64,000 nucleotides of DNA, taken from assembly GCA_030998225.1 (NCBI GenBank), contig JAPYXD010000686.1:2480001-2544000 (forward strand). Direction: 5' to 3'. The notes beneath the pieces were generated by a model, which saw only the letters and a list, made by a program, of their open reading frames with translations, did not search any database and was not told where the DNA came from. A program made the position numbers and the translations under genes. The DNA is from Diplolepis rosae. Its lineage: Eukaryota > Arthropoda > Insecta > Hymenoptera > Diplolepididae. Shown here one piece after another: positions 62,305 to 64,000 of this stretch; within the stretch, counting starts at the first letter, position 1, and each line of letters starts with the position of its first letter.

Positions 62305-64000
62305 CCTGGGATTGAAAACGTCAAACATTCCCTCTACGTATGGGGATAAAAATTAATTTGTAGGTAATTGTCACTGAATACTACAATATTGATGTTTTAA
62401 ATTTTAGTTATTGAGCTGCGTTTGATATTTCAAATCTTTTATTTACATTTTTAGTCAATTGGGATTGAAAACGTCAAACATTCCCTCTACGTATGGGGAT
62501 AAATATTCATTTGTAGGTAATTGTAACTAAATACTACAAAATTCAGGTTTAAAATTTTAGGTATTGGGCTGTGTTTGATAATTTAAATCTTTTATTTACA
62601 TTTTTAGGCAATTGGGATTGAAAACGTCAAACATTCCCTCTACGTATGGGGATAAATATTCATTTGTAGGTAATTGTCACTAAATACTACAAAATTCAGG
62701 TTTAAAATTTTAGGTATTGGGCTGTGTTTGATAATTTAAATTTTTTATTCACATTTTTGGGCACTTGGGGATTAAAATCACAAACATCCCCGCAAAGGAA
62801 CCGTAATAAAAAAATTTTTCTGACAAATTGGCACTAAATTCTACAATATTCAGGTTTAAAATTTTAGGTATTGAGCTGCGTTTGATATTTCAAATCTTTT
62901 ATTTACATTTTTAGGCAATTGGGATTGAAAACGTCAAACATTCCCTCTACGTATGGGGATAAATATTCATTTGTAGGTAATTGTCACTAAATACTACAAA
63001 ATTCAGGTTTAAAATTTTAGGTATTGGGCTGTGTTTGATATTTCAAATCTTTTATTTACATTTTTAGGCAATTGGGATTGAAAACGTCAAACATTCCCTC
63101 TACGTATGGTGATAAATATTCATTTGTAGGTGATTGTCACTGGATACTACAATATACAGGTTTAAAATTTTAGGTATTGAGCAGCGTGTGATATATCAAA
63201 TATTTTATTTACATTTTCTGGCACTTGCGATTGAAAACGTCAAACATTCCCTCTACGTATGGGGATAAAAATTCATTTGTAGGTAATTGTCACTGAATAC
63301 TGCAATATTCACGTTTAAAATTTTAGGTATTGAGCTGCGTTTGATATTTCAAATTGTTTATTCACATTTTTAGGTACTTGGGATTGAAAACGTCAAACAT
63401 TCCCTCTACGTATGGGGATAAAAATTCATTTGTAGGTTATTGTCACTGAATACTACAATATTCATGTTTAAAATTTTAGGTATTGAGCTGCGTTTGATAT
63501 TTCAAATCTTTTATTTACATTTTCAGGCACTTGGGATTGAAAACGTCAAACATTTCCTCTACGTATGGGGATAAAAATTCATTTGTAGGTAATTGTTACT
63601 GAATACTACAATATTCAGGTATAAATTTTAGGTATTGAGCAGCGTGTGATATTTCAAATTTTTTATTTACATTTTCTGGCACTTGGGATTGAAAACGTCA
63701 AACATTCCCTCTACGTATGGGGATAAAAATTTATTTGTAAGTAATTGTCACTGAATACTACAATATTCAGGTTTAAAATTTTAGGTATTGAGCTGCGTTT
63801 TATATTTCAAATTCTTGATTTACATTTTCTGGCACTTGGGATTGAAAACGTCAAACATTCCCTCTACGTATGGGGATAAAAATTCATTTGTAGGTAATTG
63901 TCACTGAATACTACAATATTCAGGTATAAATTTTAGGTATTGAGCAGCGTGTGATATTTCAAATTTTTTATTTACATTTTCTGGCAATTGGGATTGAAAA
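62305..64000. repeat. Right-hand end of window, mixed domain-2 monomers
   Basis: B' lies at 62762. Around it are several near-identical monomers with GGGGATAAATATTC, ACTAAATACTACAAAATTC and GGGCTGTG (about 62503, 62656 and 62962). Later come AGGTGATTGTCACTGG with ATATACAGG (63127, as at 57617), CTTGCGATTG, GGTTATTGTCAC and AGGTATAAATTTTAGG. The array leaves the window in mid-monomer. Confidence 0.78.

Larger units (their letters stand above)
1..64000. repeat. 153-bp AT-rich satellite array, higher-order, no genes
   Basis: The same 153-bp unit repeats from the first base to the last. Successive CGTATGGGG motifs at 1061, 1214, 1367 and 1520 are exactly 153 bp apart, and this spacing holds, with shifts of 1-3 bp, to the end. 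Every copy has the same orientation. I saw no interruption by a gene, transposon, inverted segment or unique spacer, so every stretch over 300 bp is satellite. Sixty-seven divergent B units divide the array into blocks of 2-13 monomers; each block below is one B unit plus the A monomers after it, up to the next B. The role is inferred: arrays of near-nucleosome-length monomers with HOR structure are typical of eukaryotic centromeric or pericentromeric DNA, but nothing here proves centromere function. Family and species are not recognised. Confidence 0.97.

Noticed and set aside
1..64000. CRISPR array
   Set aside because: The entire 153-bp unit repeats, with no short repeat separated by unique spacers, and the context is eukaryote-like satellite.
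1..64000. Transposon or LTR remnants inside the array
   Set aside because: I found no stretch departing from the monomer for more than about 50 bp, and no terminal repeats or target-site duplications. The divergent patches are all within monomer length and register.
1..64000. tRNA-derived SINE origin
   Set aside because: A weak minus-strand B-box-like motif exists, but there is no A box, no tRNA fold and no A-rich or LINE-like tail.
1..64000. Rolling-circle or plasmid concatemer
   Set aside because: No replication protein or origin-like gene is present in any monomer or HOR. Divergence between monomers and nested HORs fits long-term satellite evolution better than a simple concatemer.

Overview
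The whole 64 kb is one uninterrupted tandem array of an AT-rich satellite DNA. The basic monomer is 153 bp (about 31% G+C, hand-counted on one consensus copy). All copies read head-to-tail in the same orientation, about 418 in total. The window begins and ends inside the array, so its true length is unknown but exceeds 64 kb. I found no protein gene, tRNA, rRNA, CRISPR, transposon or unique sequence on either strand. The short open frames that occur are by-products of the periodicity and end inside a monomer. The size, homogeneity and multi-level organisation point to a eukaryote, most plausibly centromeric or pericentromeric heterochromatin. I do not recognise the family and cannot name the species. 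CpG is not depleted, which fits a lightly methylated genome such as many invertebrates, but that is only a hint.

Two kinds of unit alternate. The common A monomer is read here from its CACTTGGGATTG motif. At 67 places an A monomer is replaced by a divergent B unit (CACTTGGGGATTAAAATGAC and onward). B is also about 153 bp, but only about two thirds identical to A over its first 80 bp and almost the same over the rest. The A monomer just upstream of each B carries its own marked right half (GGGCTGTGTTTGATAATTTA), so the divergent unit is really a full repeat in a shifted phase. B units work as punctuation: their spacings, in whole monomers, expose a higher-order repeat (HOR) structure.

Domain 1 (1 to about 48.3 kb). 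The core is a 9-monomer HOR of about 1,375 bp, seen in eight recognisable copies (3164, 6676, 16754, 19048, 20422, 25610, 30808, 35543), with shortened or lengthened relatives of 7, 8, 10, 11 and 12 monomers. An 8-monomer lead block plus the 9-mer makes a 17-monomer, about 2.6 kb HOR (15534, 24389, 29587). An 11-monomer variant recurs at 568, 9580, 13855 and 22710, a 6-monomer spacer at 18133, 21796, 26987 and 32183, and a 3-monomer block with its own B subtype at 27905, 33099, 35086, 37987 and 43190. Larger duplications are superimposed: offset 3,512 bp (2.2-4.6 kb and 5.7-8.1 kb), 5,202 bp (37.3-39.3 kb and 42.5-44.5 kb) and 10,082 bp (27.2-29.0 kb and 37.3-39.1 kb).

Domain 2 (about 48.3-64 kb) has a different set of monomer variants and a new B' unit (GCAAAGGAACCG) that is absent before 51 kb. 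Its clearest HOR is a 15-monomer, about 2,297 bp block (57711 and 60008). The array therefore looks like a record of repeated unequal exchange and conversion, with hybrid units marking where exchanges fell.
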